Below are positions 1 to 8,791 of a stretch of 64,000 bases of DNA, one piece after another. Made by a program: the position numbers and the translations under genes. The notes beneath the pieces were generated by a model. That model had not been told where the DNA came from. It did not search any database and saw only the letters and a list, made by a program, of their open reading frames with translations. Positions within the stretch are counted from its first letter, which is position 1, and each line of letters starts with the position of its first letter. The DNA comes from Streptomyces sp. LBL (GTDB lineage Bacteria > Actinomycetota > Actinomycetes > Streptomycetales > Streptomycetaceae), in NCBI RefSeq assembly GCF_029893585.1, contig NZ_JARXYX010000002.1:186001-250000 (forward strand), given 5' to 3'.

Positions 1-357
1 GACCGTGTCGCCGATCTCCTCGTCCTGCCAGACGACGACCTTGGGGTCGAAGTCCTCGACCGCGAAGGCCATCTCGGGGGCGGCCCAGCGCCAGTAGCCG
101 GGACAGACCATGGCGCCGACCTTCGCGGCGGCGCCGAGCAGTTCCCAGATGCGGAAGGAGTTCTGGCCGAGCCACAGGATCCGGTCGCCGGGGCCGACGC
201 CCGCGCCGGTGAGGGCGTGGGCGAGTCGGTTGGTGCGTTCGTCCAGCTGGGGCCAGGTCAGCCGGACGTCGCCGTCGACGAGGGCGACCGCGTCGGGGAA
301 GGACCTTCGGTGCTCACGGATGATGTCGCCGAACGTCAGGCGGCGGGCGGGATGCAT
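1..357 (-). CDS. AMP-dependent acyl-CoA ligase, N-terminal part (runs off the window)
   Basis: Only the first 119 residues are in the window. They read as the N-terminal domain of an ANL-superfamily acyl-CoA ligase, including the typical stretch TWPQLDERTNRLAHAL near residue 34 and GVGPGDRILWLGQNS near residue 53. The family activates a carboxylic acid with ATP and loads it on CoA. The ATG at 357 is preceded by a CTGGAG ribosome site six bases upstream. It lies 37 bases behind the aldehyde dehydrogenase gene on the same strand, so the two are probably co-transcribed; an aldehyde oxidised to an acid could then be activated here. Substrate unknown. The catalytic A3 and A10 motifs lie outside the window. 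Confidence 0.85.
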   Translation of the reverse strand, partial: MHPARRLTFGDIIREHRRSFPDAVALVDGDVRLTWPQLDERTNRLAHALTGAGVGPGDRILWLGQNSFRIWELLGAAAKVGAMVCPGYWRWAAPEMAFAVEDFDPKVVVWQDEEIGDTV

Positions 358-394
358 GCTGTTGGCTCCAGAGGCTTCGTGAGGTGGAGTGCCG

Positions 395-1885
395 TCAGAC
401 GCGGCTGATGCCCACGCCCTTGACGTTGATGAACTCGTCCAGACCGGCCTTGCCGCCCTCCCGCCCGAACCCGCTCAGGCCGACGCCTCCGAAGGGCGTG
501 GCGGGCGAAGTGATCGGATTGGGACCGGGGTTGACGTAGACCGTCCCGGCCTTCAGGCGTGGCACCAGACGGTTGACACGCGCGATGTCAACGGACTGGA
601 TGTAGGCGGACAGGCCGTACTCGGTGTCGTTGGCCAGGGCGACGGCCTCGTCCTCGGTGTCGAACGGGGTGATGGCCAGGACCGGGCCGAAGATCTCCTG
701 CTGGGCGAGGTCGCTGCGGTTGTCGACGTCCGCGAAGACGGTCGGGGAGACGAAGTAGCCGTCGGAGTCGATGTGTTCCCCGCCGAACACCAGCCGGCCC
801 GCACCGCCCCCGATCGCCTTGTCGATCATGCCCTGGACGCGGTCACGGGCGGCCGCGTCGATGAGCGGTCCGATGTACGTCGCCGGGTCGAGCGGGTCGC
901 CGACGGGCAGGTGGGCGACCACACCGGTGACCCGTGCGACGACCTCGTCGTAGACGGAACGCTCCACCAGCAGCCGGGTGGGCAGTGCGCAGCCCTGGCC
1001 GCTGTTGCTCATCGCAAAGGCCGCGCAGTACGGGACGACGGTGTCCAGGTCGGTGTCGGCGAAGAGCAGGTTGGCGGACTTGCCGCCGAGCTCGAACACG
1101 ACCGGCTTGAGGCTCAGGGCCGCGTCGGCCATGATGCGGCGCGCGGTGGCGGGACCGCCGGTGAAGGAGATCTTGTCGACGCCGGGGTGTGTCACCAGGG
1201 CCGAGCCCGCGTCGCCCAGCCCGGTGACGACGTTGACGACGCCCTCGGGGATGCCCGCCTCGCGGGCCAGGTCGGCGAAGAGCAGCGCCGAGAACGGGGT
1301 GGACTCGGCCGGTTTGATGACCACGGTGTTGCCCGCGGCGAGCGACGGCGGGACCTTCATCGCCAAGGACAGCGCGGGCGAGTTCCAGGTGATGATGTGG
1401 CCGATGACGCCGTACGGCTCGGCGATGGTGTATTCAAGGTTCTCGTGCGGGCTGTAGGCCGCGCCGACCACGCCCTCGATCTTGTCGGCCCAGCCGGCGT
1501 AGTACTCGGTCCACTCGGCGACGTGCGGTCCGACGTTCTCAGCCCAGCCGCCGACGCAGACGCCGTTCTCCAGCGGACAGATCGCCGCGAAGTCGGGGAT
1601 GTGGTCGCGCAGCAGCCCGGCGAAGCGGGTGAGCAGCCGGCGGCGCTCGGCGGGGCGCATGGTGCCCCACACCTCGAAGGCCTGGCGTGCGGCCGCCACG
1701 GCCTGGTCCACCTCTCTCGCACCCGCGAGCGGGATGTGCGCCTGGACCAGGCCGGTCGCCGGGTTCCGGTGCTCGTAGCGGCCGCCGCTGGTGTCGGTGA
1801 GGTCCTTGCCTCCGATGACCAGCCGTGGCTGCGGCAGATCGTGCTCGGCCCTGTCCTGGTGCCGCTTTACATCCACCGTGACCAC
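395..1885 (-). CDS. NAD(P)-dependent aldehyde dehydrogenase
   Basis: A full-length (about 496 aa) aldehyde dehydrogenase that would oxidise an aldehyde to a carboxylate in the cytoplasm. It shows the cofactor fold stretch VVIKPAEST, the FTGGPATAR loop, the general-base motif FELGGKSANLLF and the nucleophile in SGQGCALPTRLLV, and it ends with the normal family C-terminus. The longest open frame starts at ATG 1912, but the GTG at 1885 has a GAGGAGG ribosome site five bases upstream, so I prefer it. Downstream on the same strand is an acyl-CoA ligase, which suggests an aldehyde to acid to acyl-CoA sequence. An A/T-rich palindrome lies just upstream. Substrate unknown. Confidence 0.93.
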   Translation of the reverse strand: MVTVDVKRHQDRAEHDLPQPRLVIGGKDLTDTSGGRYEHRNPATGLVQAHIPLAGAREVDQAVAAARQAFEVWGTMRPAERRRLLTRFAGLLRDHIPDFAAICPLENGVCVGGWAENVGPHVAEWTEYYAGWADKIEGVVGAAYSPHENLEYTIAEPYGVIGHIITWNSPALSLAMKVPPSLAAGNTVVIKPAESTPFSALLFADLAREAGIPEGVVNVVTGLGDAGSALVTHPGVDKISFTGGPATARRIMADAALSLKPVVFELGGKSANLLFADTDLDTVVPYCAAFAMSNSGQGCALPTRLLVERSVYDEVVARVTGVVAHLPVGDPLDPATYIGPLIDAAARDRVQGMIDKAIGGGAGRLVFGGEHIDSDGYFVSPTVFADVDNRSDLAQQEIFGPVLAITPFDTEDEAVALANDTEYGLSAYIQSVDIARVNRLVPRLKAGTVYVNPGPNPITSPATPFGGVGLSGFGREGGKAGLDEFINVKGVGISRV

Positions 1886-1924
1886 GGATGCCTCCTCGAG
1901 CCCGTGCGGCACCGCCGCACATCC

Positions 1925-1957
1925 GGGTTAAATAGCTAACCTATTTATCCAAGGTAG
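1925..1957. promoter_or_regulatory. Operator-like A/T-rich palindrome upstream of the aldehyde dehydrogenase
   Basis: In a very GC-rich setting this short stretch is mostly A and T. It contains the inverted repeat AAATAG-N5-CTATTT at 1930-1946 with the core GCTAAC (GTTAGC on the other strand) at 1935-1940. The same core occurs near 3200, 21406, 23321 and 29690, always in front of a catabolic gene. It probably overlaps the promoter of the leftward gene and binds an unlinked regulator; this is inference. Confidence 0.55.
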
Positions 1958-2028
1958 TCAATGAGCGGAACGCGCCCGGACACGCCGGGACATGCCGGGA
2001 CACGCCTGGACACGCCAGGACAACCGGC

Positions 2029-3171
2029 TCACAGCCCCAGCGACCGCCCGATGATCTCCAGCATGATCTCCGAGGTCCCGCCGAAGACCCGCTGCACCCG
2101 ACTGTCCCGCCAGATGCGCGCGATCTCGTACTCGTTGACGTAGCCGTAGCCGCCGAAGAGCTGCATACAGCGGTCGATGACCTCCCAGCCGGTCTCCGAG
2201 GTCCAGTACTTGGCGGCTGCCGCCTCCTCGGGCGTCAGCTCGTCCCGGACCAGGGCCATGATGCAGCCGTCCACGTACACGCGGGCGGCGCTCAGCTTGG
2301 CCTTGATGTCGGCGAGCGCGAACCTGTTGGCCTGGAACTCCCCGATCGGCTGCCCGAAGGCGGTACGGGTCCTGGCGTACTCCAGCGCCAGCGCGTAGGC
2401 CCGCTCGGCGGCCGCCAGCGAGGAGACGGCGATGGCGAGCCGCTCCGTAGGGAGGTTGCCCATCATGTGGTAGAAACCGCGCCCCTCCTGTCCGATCAAG
2501 TTCCCGGCCGGGACGCGGACCTCGTGGAAGAAGAGTTCGGCGGTGTCCTGGGCCTTCATCCCGACCTTGTCGAGCTTGCGTCCGCGCTCGAAGCCCTCGG
2601 CGCCACGCTCGACGACGATCAGGCTGATGCCCTTGTGACCGGCCCCCGGGTCGGTCTTGCAGGCGACGATGACCAGGTCGGCCAGGATGCCGTTGGTGAT
2701 GAAGGTCTTGGACCCGTCGATCACCCACTCCTCGCCGTCCCGGCGGGCGGTGGTGCGGATGCCCTTGAGGTCGGAACCGGCGGACGGCTCCGAGAGCGCG
2801 AGCGCGCAGATCGTCTCGCCACTGATCACCCCGGGCAGCCAGCGCTCCTTCTGCTCGACGGAGGTGAGGTGCGCCAGATAGGGCGGGATGACGTCGTTCT
2901 GCAGCCCGAGCCCGATACCGACCGAGCTGGTGGCCGCCATCTCCTCCGCCATGATGGCGTTGTAGCGGAAGTCCCGGATCCCCTGACCGCCGTACTCCTC
3001 CGGGAACTGCCAGCCGATGAGCCCGGCCTTGCCCGCCGCCGCCCACGCGGCCCGGCCCACCTGACCGTCGCGCTCCCACTGCTCGGCGTACGGGGCGCAT
3101 TCGCGCAGGTAGAAGGTGCGGGCGGTCTCGCGGAACAGCTCATGCTCCGCGGTGAAGATCGTACGGCGCAT
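2029..3171 (-). CDS. Acyl-CoA dehydrogenase
   Basis: A 380-residue FAD-dependent acyl-CoA dehydrogenase that introduces an alpha,beta double bond into an acyl-CoA and hands electrons to ETF. Recognisable parts are ALSEPSAGSDLKGIRTTA (substrate/FAD loop), GFYHMMGNLPTERLAIA, RTRTAFGQPIGEFQANRFA, LFGGYGYVNEYEIARIWRD and the C-terminal FGGTSEIMLEIIGRSLGL. The position that is Glu in the medium/short-chain type (YEGT) is Gly here, as in long-chain and isovaleryl types where the base sits on another helix. ATG 3171 has GGAG six bases upstream; the longer GTG start at 3183 is less well placed. It faces the SDR gene across an A/T-rich regulatory gap. Confidence 0.92.
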   Translation of the reverse strand: MRRTIFTAEHELFRETARTFYLRECAPYAEQWERDGQVGRAAWAAAGKAGLIGWQFPEEYGGQGIRDFRYNAIMAEEMAATSSVGIGLGLQNDVIPPYLAHLTSVEQKERWLPGVISGETICALALSEPSAGSDLKGIRTTARRDGEEWVIDGSKTFITNGILADLVIVACKTDPGAGHKGISLIVVERGAEGFERGRKLDKVGMKAQDTAELFFHEVRVPAGNLIGQEGRGFYHMMGNLPTERLAIAVSSLAAAERAYALALEYARTRTAFGQPIGEFQANRFALADIKAKLSAARVYVDGCIMALVRDELTPEEAAAAKYWTSETGWEVIDRCMQLFGGYGYVNEYEIARIWRDSRVQRVFGGTSEIMLEIIGRSLGL

Positions 3172-3185
3172 ACTCGACTCCACTC

Positions 3186-3240
3186 CTATATCTCGCTTAT
3201 TTAGCTGAAGTAGTTATACGATAGCGCTGTATAGGGACCT
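3186..3240. promoter_or_regulatory. Divergent promoter region with operator-like sequence
   Basis: An A/T-rich island between the leftward acyl-CoA dehydrogenase and the rightward SDR. It holds a TTTAGC core at 3200-3205 related to the GTTAGC element seen at four other promoters. It also has outer half-sites CTATA-N3-CGCT and AGCG-N3-TATAG that mirror each other. A single bound regulator could control both directions. No regulator gene is adjacent. Confidence 0.5.
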
Positions 3241-3256
3241 GGGCGAGGGAGGGCGC

Positions 3257-4012
3257 GTGAGCGTACGGGACAAGGTGGCACTCGTCACCGGAGCGGGACG
3301 CGGCATCGGCGAGGCGATCGCCGACGCGCTGGCCGCTCGGGGAGCCTCGGTCGCCGTCTGCGACCTGGACCCGGAGGCCGCCGGCAAGGTCGCGGCCGGG
3401 CTTGCCGAGCGGTACGGGGTGCGCGCCACGGGAGTCGGTGCGGACATCTCCGACAGCGCGGCCGTACATGCCGCCGTGGAGCGCGTGAGCGCCGAGCTCG
3501 GCCCGGTGGACGTGCTGGTCAACAACGCGGCCGTCGATGTGATCGGCCGCTTCGTCGACAGCACCGAGGAGAGCTGGGACCGGATCATCGCCGTCAATCT
3601 GCGCGGGACGATCACGGTGACCCGGGTCGTGCTCGACTCGATGACCGGGCGCGGCGGCGGCCGGATCATCCACATCGCCTCGGACGCCGGCCGGGTCGGC
3701 TCGTCCGGCGAGGTGGTGTACGCCGCGACGAAGGGCGGGGTCATCGCCTTCGGCAAGGCGCTGGCCCGCGAGGTCGCCCGGTACGGCATCACCGTGAACA
3801 GTGTCTGCCCGGGGCCTACCGACACCGCGCTGCTCGGGCAGGTCGCCGAGTACAGCCAGAAGATGTACGACGCGACCGTGCGGGCCATCCCGCTGCGCCG
3901 CGTCGCCCAGCCGGGCGAGATCGCCGGTGTGGTGGCCTTCCTCGCGTCCGACGACGCCGCCTACATGACCGGGCAGACGCTCTCGGTCAGCGGCGGCCTC
4001 ACGATGGTCTGA
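3257..4012 (+). CDS. Short-chain dehydrogenase/reductase
   Basis: A classical 251-residue SDR. It has the cofactor motif TGAGRGIGE at about residues 11-19, the NNAA motif near 92, the catalytic Ser region HIASDAG and the YAATKGG (Y-x3-K) pair near residue 155-159. The C-terminal GQTLSVSGGLTMV is typical of the FabG-like group. It would oxidise a hydroxyacyl-CoA or an alicyclic alcohol with NAD(P). The GTG start follows a GGAGGG ribosome site. It is the first gene of the rightward run that continues with an enoyl-CoA hydratase one base later, so the pair looks translationally coupled. Confidence 0.9.
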   Translation: MSVRDKVALVTGAGRGIGEAIADALAARGASVAVCDLDPEAAGKVAAGLAERYGVRATGVGADISDSAAVHAAVERVSAELGPVDVLVNNAAVDVIGRFVDSTEESWDRIIAVNLRGTITVTRVVLDSMTGRGGGRIIHIASDAGRVGSSGEVVYAATKGGVIAFGKALAREVARYGITVNSVCPGPTDTALLGQVAEYSQKMYDATVRAIPLRRVAQPGEIAGVVAFLASDDAAYMTGQTLSVSGGLTMV

Positions 4013-4022
4013 GGTGAGCCGC

Positions 4023-4793
4023 GTGGTGCGTGTCGAACTCCGGGACCGGATCGCCGTGTTGACCCTCGACCGGCCGGGGCAGCTCAACGCCGTCGGCTCC
4101 GAGACCGCGGACCTGCTCGCCCGTGCGCTGAACGACCTGCGCGACAACGACGAGGTACGTGCCCTGGTCGTGGCCGGAGCGGGACGGGCCTTCTCGGCCG
4201 GTGCCGACCTCGGTGAGATCGAGTCGTTCACGGCACCCGGACAGTTCCGTGCCTTCGTGGGCCGGCTGACCGAGACGTTCGCGCTCCTGGAGGAATTCCC
4301 CAAGCCCTCGGTCGCGGCCGTCCACGGGTTCGCCTTCGGGGGCGGTCTGGAACTGGCGCTCGCCTGCGACCTCCGGGTGGCGGAGCGGGGGGCCCGGCTC
4401 GGCCTGCCGGAGATGAAGCTCGGCGTCGTACCGGGCGCGGGCGGCACCCAGCGACTGCCGCGTCTGGCGCCACCGGCGATCGCGAAGCAGATGATCCTCA
4501 CCGGCGAGCCGATCGACGCGGAGCGGGCCCATGCGCTGGGACTCGTCAACGAACTGGCCGAGCCCGGCGGCGCGCTCAGGACCGCGGAGGCTCTGGCGGG
4601 GCGACTGGCCGCCGGCGCCCCGCTGGCCCTCGCGGCCGGCAAGCGGCTGATCGACTACGGCCTCGGCATGGATCTGGAGGCGGCGATCGCGTACGAGCGC
4701 GAAACCGTTGCGGTGCTGTTCTCCACCGAGGACCGGGCCGAAGGCCTCAAGGCCTTCCGGGAACGCCGACCGGGCGAGTTCCGCGGCGTGTAG
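4023..4793 (+). CDS. Enoyl-CoA hydratase/isomerase (crotonase family)
   Basis: About 256 residues of a crotonase-fold protein. It has the first oxyanion-hole segment AGAGRAFSAGADLGE, the second one VHGFAFGGGLELALACDLRVA and the LGLPEMKLGVVPGAGGTQRLPRL stretch. Glu in LPEMKLG and the loop that follows match the catalytic region of hydratases. The family hydrates trans-2-enoyl-CoA to 3-hydroxyacyl-CoA. The open frame begins at GTG 4014, but GAGGTGA at 4011-4017 is well placed for the GTG at 4023. The preceding SDR ends only a few bases upstream. This is the only hydratase in the window, so it may serve the operon at 14-21 kb too. Confidence 0.9.
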   Translation: MVRVELRDRIAVLTLDRPGQLNAVGSETADLLARALNDLRDNDEVRALVVAGAGRAFSAGADLGEIESFTAPGQFRAFVGRLTETFALLEEFPKPSVAAVHGFAFGGGLELALACDLRVAERGARLGLPEMKLGVVPGAGGTQRLPRLAPPAIAKQMILTGEPIDAERAHALGLVNELAEPGGALRTAEALAGRLAAGAPLALAAGKRLIDYGLGMDLEAAIAYERETVAVLFSTEDRAEGLKAFRERRPGEFRGV

Positions 4794-4849
4794 CAGTCGG
4801 GTGGCAGGCACGTGGCAGGCGTGAACAGCGGCGCGTGCAGACGTCAGAC

Positions 4850-4905
4850 GGACGGGCGTCAGGCATCAGGCGTCAGAAGTCAGGCGCCAGAAGTCAGGCG
4901 TACAG
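4850..4905 (+). repeat. Degenerate short tandem repeat in an intergenic gap
   Basis: The 139-base gap before the CoA transferase contains about five degenerate copies of a 9-11 base unit of the type GGCGTCAGAAGTCA. No gene is seen in the gap. The ribosome site of the next gene follows directly. Probably replication slippage; no function is visible. Confidence 0.6.
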
Positions 4906-4932
4906 GCGCCGCAACAGATCTGGAGGTGGGCC

Positions 4933-6087
4933 GTGCGGCCACTGGAGGGCATAGCCGTCGTCGAGCTGGGCATGTGGGTGGCGGCACCGGCCGCGGCCAC
5001 CATGCTCGCCGACTGGGGCGCGGACGTGGTGAAGGTGGAGGCGCCGACCGGCGACCCCAACCGGTACACGCTCCAGCACGTCGGGCAGGAGATCGACAGC
5101 GCGCCGCCGTTCGAGACGGACAACCGCGGCAAGCGCGGGATCGTCCTCGACCTGCGCTCGGAGGACGGCAAGGACGTACTGGAGCGGTTGCTGGAGCGGG
5201 CCGACGTGTTCGTCACCAACCTCCGCCCGGGCGCGCTGGAGCGGCTGGGGCTGTCCCCGGACGAGCTGCGCGCGCGCCATCCCCGCCTGGTCGTCGGCAC
5301 GTTGACCGGCTACGGCTGGTCGGGCGCCGAGCGTGACCGGGCCGGCTACGACGTCTCCGCGTTCTGGGCCCGGCCCGGCATCGCCGCCATGCTCAACCCG
5401 GCCGGAGAACCGCCGCCCGGCATCCGGCCCGGCCTCGGCGACCGTACGGCCGCGTCCAACCTGGTCGCCGGGGTGCTGGCCGCGCTGCTGCGACGCGAAC
5501 GCACCGGCGAGGGCGGCGTGGTCGACGTGTCCCTGCTCCGTTCCGGTACGTACGCCAACGGCAACGACCTCGCCCTGCAGAACTTCTTCGGCAAGCGGGG
5601 CCGTACCCGCCACCGCACGGAGCACGAGTCCCCCCTCTACAACAGCTACCGGGCCGCCGACGACCGCTGGTTCTGGCTGGTCGGCCTGGAGGGCAACCGG
5701 CACTGGCCCGGTGTCGTCAAGGCACTCGGTCGCGAAGACCTGGCGACGGACGAGCGGTTCGCGACCGGCAGGGCCCGGCGCGGCCACGTACGCGAACTGA
5801 TCGCCGTGTTCGACGAGGAGTTCGCGCAGCGGCCGTTGCACGCATGGGCCGAGCGCTTCGACACCGAAGGCGTGTGGTGGGCGCCCGTGCAGACCCTGGC
5901 GGAGGTGTCGGCCGATCCGCAGGCGGAGGCGGTGGGGGCGTTCGTCGAACAGCCGGGCATGGGGGACGCGCCGCCGCTGCGGACGGTGGCCACGCCCGTC
6001 GCCTTCTGGGGCGTGGACGAGAAGCCGCGCGGCGGCGCGCCGACCCTCGGCGAGCACACCGACGAAGTGCTCCGCGAACTCAACTGA
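4933..6087 (+). CDS. CaiB/BaiF-type (class III) CoA transferase
   Basis: A 384-residue family III CoA transferase, which moves CoA between acids in the cytoplasm. It begins with PLEGIAVVELGMWVAAPAAATMLADWGADVVKVEAP, the family signature, and has DNRGKRGIVLDLRSEDG near residue 60 and TNLRPGALERLGLS near 95. The likely nucleophile Asp is in AGYDVSAFWARPGIA near residue 140. The C-terminal GAPTLGEHTDEVLREL is also typical. GTG 4933 follows GGAGGTG. It opens a rightward run with SDR, DoxX-like protein and acyl-CoA dehydrogenase, so it may start the pathway by making a CoA thioester without ATP. Confidence 0.92.
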   Translation: MRPLEGIAVVELGMWVAAPAAATMLADWGADVVKVEAPTGDPNRYTLQHVGQEIDSAPPFETDNRGKRGIVLDLRSEDGKDVLERLLERADVFVTNLRPGALERLGLSPDELRARHPRLVVGTLTGYGWSGAERDRAGYDVSAFWARPGIAAMLNPAGEPPPGIRPGLGDRTAASNLVAGVLAALLRRERTGEGGVVDVSLLRSGTYANGNDLALQNFFGKRGRTRHRTEHESPLYNSYRAADDRWFWLVGLEGNRHWPGVVKALGREDLATDERFATGRARRGHVRELIAVFDEEFAQRPLHAWAERFDTEGVWWAPVQTLAEVSADPQAEAVGAFVEQPGMGDAPPLRTVATPVAFWGVDEKPRGGAPTLGEHTDEVLRELN

Positions 6088-6110
6088 ACTCACACATCTG
6101 GAGGTACGGC

Positions 6111-7022
6111 GTGGGCATCCTCGACGACAAGGTCGCCATCGTCACCGGCGGCGGGAGAGGGCTGGGCCGGGCACACTGCCTGGCGCTCGCCGAGGCCGGC
6201 GCGACCGTGGTCGTGAACGACCTCGGCTCGGGCATACACGGCGAGCAGACCGGCGACTCCCCCGCCGACGAAGTGGTCGCCGAGATCACCAAGCTCGGCG
6301 GGCGGGCGGTCGCCGACCACGCCTCGGTGACCGACTGGGCGGCGACCGAGACCATGGTCGCGGACACCGTCGCGGAGTTCGGCCGCCTCGACATCGTCGT
6401 GAACAACGCGGGGATCGTGCGCGACCGCATGCTCTTCTCGATGAGCGAGGCCGAGTTCGACGCCGTGATCGCGGTCCATCTCAAGGGCACCTTCGCGCTG
6501 ACCCGGCACGCGTGCGCGTACTGGCGCGAGGCGTCGAAGCGGGGCGAGCGGGTCGCCGGCCGCGTGATCAACACGACGTCCGGGACCGGCCTGTTCGGCA
6601 ACCAGGGACAGTCCAACTACGGTGCCGCGAAGGCCGGGATCGCCGGGCTCACCGTCCTCACCGCCCTGGAGATGCGCCGGTACGGCGTCACCGCGAACGC
6701 CATCTCCCCGATCGCGGCGACCCGGATGACGGACGGGCTGGCCGTCGGCGAGTCCCTCCGGGCCGTCGAGGGCTTCGACCCGCGCGATCCCGCCAACGCC
6801 TCCGGTGTCGTCGTCTACCTGGCCTCCGACAGCGCGGCCTGGCTCACCGGCCAGGTCCTGCGCATCGAGGGCAACCGGCTGAACCGGCTCCAGGGCTGGA
6901 CCGTCAGCGGCGTGCACCACAGCCAGTCCGGCCAGGCCCTCACCTACGACGAACTCGTCGACGCCGTACCGCAGTTGTACGGCGTCGCCCCCGCCGGCCG
7001 GGCGACGGGAGCCGGCCAGTGA
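6111..7022 (+). CDS. SDR family 3-hydroxyacyl-CoA dehydrogenase-like protein
   Basis: A 303-residue SDR of the type found in multifunctional enzyme 2. The cofactor motif TGGGRGLGRAH is near residue 12, the extended loop VVVNDLGSGIHGEQTGDSPADEVVAEI follows, then NNAGIVRDRMLFSM, the Ser region NTTSGTGLFG and NYGAAKAG (Y-x3-K). These features fit NAD-dependent oxidation of 3-hydroxyacyl-CoA. The GTG start at 6111 has GGAGGT five bases upstream; the in-frame open frame reaches much further upstream into the previous gene but without support. It is a close relative of the SDR at 18333-19244. Its last codons overlap the next gene by four bases. Confidence 0.9.
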   Translation: MGILDDKVAIVTGGGRGLGRAHCLALAEAGATVVVNDLGSGIHGEQTGDSPADEVVAEITKLGGRAVADHASVTDWAATETMVADTVAEFGRLDIVVNNAGIVRDRMLFSMSEAEFDAVIAVHLKGTFALTRHACAYWREASKRGERVAGRVINTTSGTGLFGNQGQSNYGAAKAGIAGLTVLTALEMRRYGVTANAISPIAATRMTDGLAVGESLRAVEGFDPRDPANASGVVVYLASDSAAWLTGQVLRIEGNRLNRLQGWTVSGVHHSQSGQALTYDELVDAVPQLYGVAPAGRATGAGQ

Positions 7023-7537
7023 AGGGCCACGACACGGCCGCCCTCGTCCTGCGCGCGACCCTCGGCCCGATGCTCTTCGCGCACGGCTGGAACAAGGTCG
7101 CCGGTCCGGGCGGACTGGAAGGGACGACGGGTTGGTTCCAGGCGCTCGGCCTCAAGCCCGCCGACCTGCACGCCCGGATGGCCGCCGGGACCGAGATGGC
7201 GGCGGGCGTGGGCATCACCCTGGGTGCCGCCAATCCCTTCCCCGCGGCGGCGGCCGTCGGCCTCATGACCGTGGCCGCCCGGACCGACCACCGCGGCAAG
7301 GGCTTCTTCGTCTTCAAGGGCGGCTGGGAGTACGTCGGTGTCGTGGGCGGCGCGGCCGTCGCGCTGGCCGCGCTGGGCAACGGCCGGTACTCGCTCGACG
7401 GGCTGCTGCGACGCCGACGCGCGGGAGTGGGGCCCGCGTTGCTGGCCGCCGGCATCGGCACGGCGAGCGCGGCAGCGCTGCTGGCGGTGTGCTACCGGCC
7501 GGAGCAGAAGCCGGACGGGACCCCATCAGATCACTGA
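7019..7537 (+). CDS. DoxX-like small membrane protein
   Basis: A 172-residue protein with about four hydrophobic segments. Sequence features are LVLRATLGPMLFAHGWNKVAGPGG near the start, GWFQALGLKP, AGVGITLGAANPFPAAAAVGLM and a KGGWEYVGVVGGAAVALAALG segment near the end, all of the DoxX type. The role of these proteins in catabolic operons is unclear; some associate with redox enzymes in the membrane. Its GTG start overlaps the SDR stop codon (GTGA), so it is translationally coupled to it. The acyl-CoA dehydrogenase follows 32 bases later. Confidence 0.8.
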   Translation: MKGHDTAALVLRATLGPMLFAHGWNKVAGPGGLEGTTGWFQALGLKPADLHARMAAGTEMAAGVGITLGAANPFPAAAAVGLMTVAARTDHRGKGFFVFKGGWEYVGVVGGAAVALAALGNGRYSLDGLLRRRRAGVGPALLAAGIGTASAAALLAVCYRPEQKPDGTPSDH

Positions 7538-7569
7538 GTGCAATCAGGACTGTCTATCAAGGAGTCGAC

Positions 7570-8727
7570 ATGGACGCGGCTGACTTCAGCGCGGTGCTGT
7601 CAGAGGTCCGGCGCTTCGTCCGCGAGCGCGTCGTGCCAGAGGAACAAGAGATCGACGAGAAGGACGAGATGCCCGCGGACATCCGCGAGGCGGCGAAGAA
7701 GATGGGGCTGTTCGGCTTCGCACTGCCCGAGGAGTACGGCGGGCTGGGACTGTCGATGTACGAGGAAGCCCAGCTGATGTTCGAGCTCGGGTACACGACT
7801 CCGTCCCTGCGTTCCATGTTCGGTACGAACAACGGCATCGCCGGGCACGTCCTGATGGTCGGCGGTACCCAGGAGCAGAAGGCTCAGTGGCTGCCGAGGA
7901 TCGCCTCGGGTGACGTACTGGCGTCGTTCGCGCTGACCGAACCCGAAGCCGGTTCGGACCCGTCGACGCTGACCACACGGGCCCACCTCGATGGCGAGGA
8001 TTGGGTGATCAACGGCGCCAAGCGCTACATCACCAACGCCCCCCTGGCCGACGTCTTCATGGTCTTCGCCCGCACCGACCCCGCCGCCCCGCGCACCCGG
8101 GGCATCTCGACCTTCCTGGTCCCGGCCGGCACCCCGGGCCTCACGGTGGCTCCCCGGGACCACAAGATGGGCCAGTTCGGCGCCTGGACGGCGGACGTGT
8201 ACTTCGACGACGTGCGCGTGCCGGCCGAGGCTCTCGTCGGCGGCGGAGACGGCCTGAACCGCGGCTTCTCCACCGCGATGGGCTGCATCGCGCACGGGCG
8301 GGTGCACATCTCGGCTCTGATGGTCGGCATGGCCGAGCGACTGGTCGACGAGTCCGTGGCGTACGCGAGCACCCGCAAGCAGTCCGGAAAGCTCATCGGC
8401 TCCTTCCAGCTCGTCCAGGGCCTGATCGCCGACTCGATGACCGACTACTACGCGGGTCGCGCCACGGTCCTGGAGGCCGCCCGGCGCTTCGACTCGGGCG
8501 AGGACACGAAGATCGGTCCGTCCTGCACGAAGTACTTCGCGAGCGAGATGGTGTGGCGGGTCGCGGACCGGGCGGTACAGGTCCATGGAGGTGCGGGCTA
8601 TATGCGCGGGGTCGCTGTCGAGCGCTTCTACCGTGACGCCCGGCTGTTCCGTATCTACGAGGGCACCAGTCAGGTCCAGCAGGTCATCATCGCGAAGGCG
8701 CTGCTGGGCGAGGCGGCACGGGCCTGA
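7570..8727 (+). CDS. Acyl-CoA dehydrogenase with canonical catalytic Glu motif
   Basis: A 385-residue flavoprotein acyl-CoA dehydrogenase. Visible landmarks are FALPEEYGGLGLSMYE, ALTEPEAGSDPSTLTTRA, DHKMGQFGAWTADVYFDDVRVPAE, QLVQGLIADSMTDYYAG, VHGGAGYMRGVAVERFYRDARLFRIYEGTSQVQQVIIAK. The YEGTSQ motif near the C-terminus carries the catalytic base of the short/medium-chain class, which sets this enzyme apart from the other four in the window. ATG 7570 is preceded by AAGGAG. It is the last gene of the rightward run and is followed by a strong hairpin. Confidence 0.93.
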   Translation: MDAADFSAVLSEVRRFVRERVVPEEQEIDEKDEMPADIREAAKKMGLFGFALPEEYGGLGLSMYEEAQLMFELGYTTPSLRSMFGTNNGIAGHVLMVGGTQEQKAQWLPRIASGDVLASFALTEPEAGSDPSTLTTRAHLDGEDWVINGAKRYITNAPLADVFMVFARTDPAAPRTRGISTFLVPAGTPGLTVAPRDHKMGQFGAWTADVYFDDVRVPAEALVGGGDGLNRGFSTAMGCIAHGRVHISALMVGMAERLVDESVAYASTRKQSGKLIGSFQLVQGLIADSMTDYYAGRATVLEAARRFDSGEDTKIGPSCTKYFASEMVWRVADRAVQVHGGAGYMRGVAVERFYRDARLFRIYEGTSQVQQVIIAKALLGEAARA

Positions 8728-8732
8728 CGGAC

Positions 8733-8774
8733 GGCACGTCCTGCGCACGGACGGTGCCGAACGCAGGACGTGCC
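8733..8774. terminator. Bidirectional terminator hairpin
   Basis: A 13-base-pair perfect stem (GGCACGTCCTGCG at 8733-8745 and its complement at 8762-8774) with a 16-base loop. It sits between two convergent genes, the acyl-CoA dehydrogenase and the GH76 enzyme. It has no U-tract, as is usual in Streptomyces. A second small hairpin, ACCACAGGTCGTGGT, follows immediately. Confidence 0.75.
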
Positions 8775-8791
8775 AAGACCACAGGTCGTGG

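Noticed and set aside
389-1939. Plus-strand open frame of 516 codons
   Set aside because: It is the mirror of the aldehyde dehydrogenase gene; its residues are biased to Asp, Gly, Arg and Val with no family signature. The same holds for other long antisense frames.
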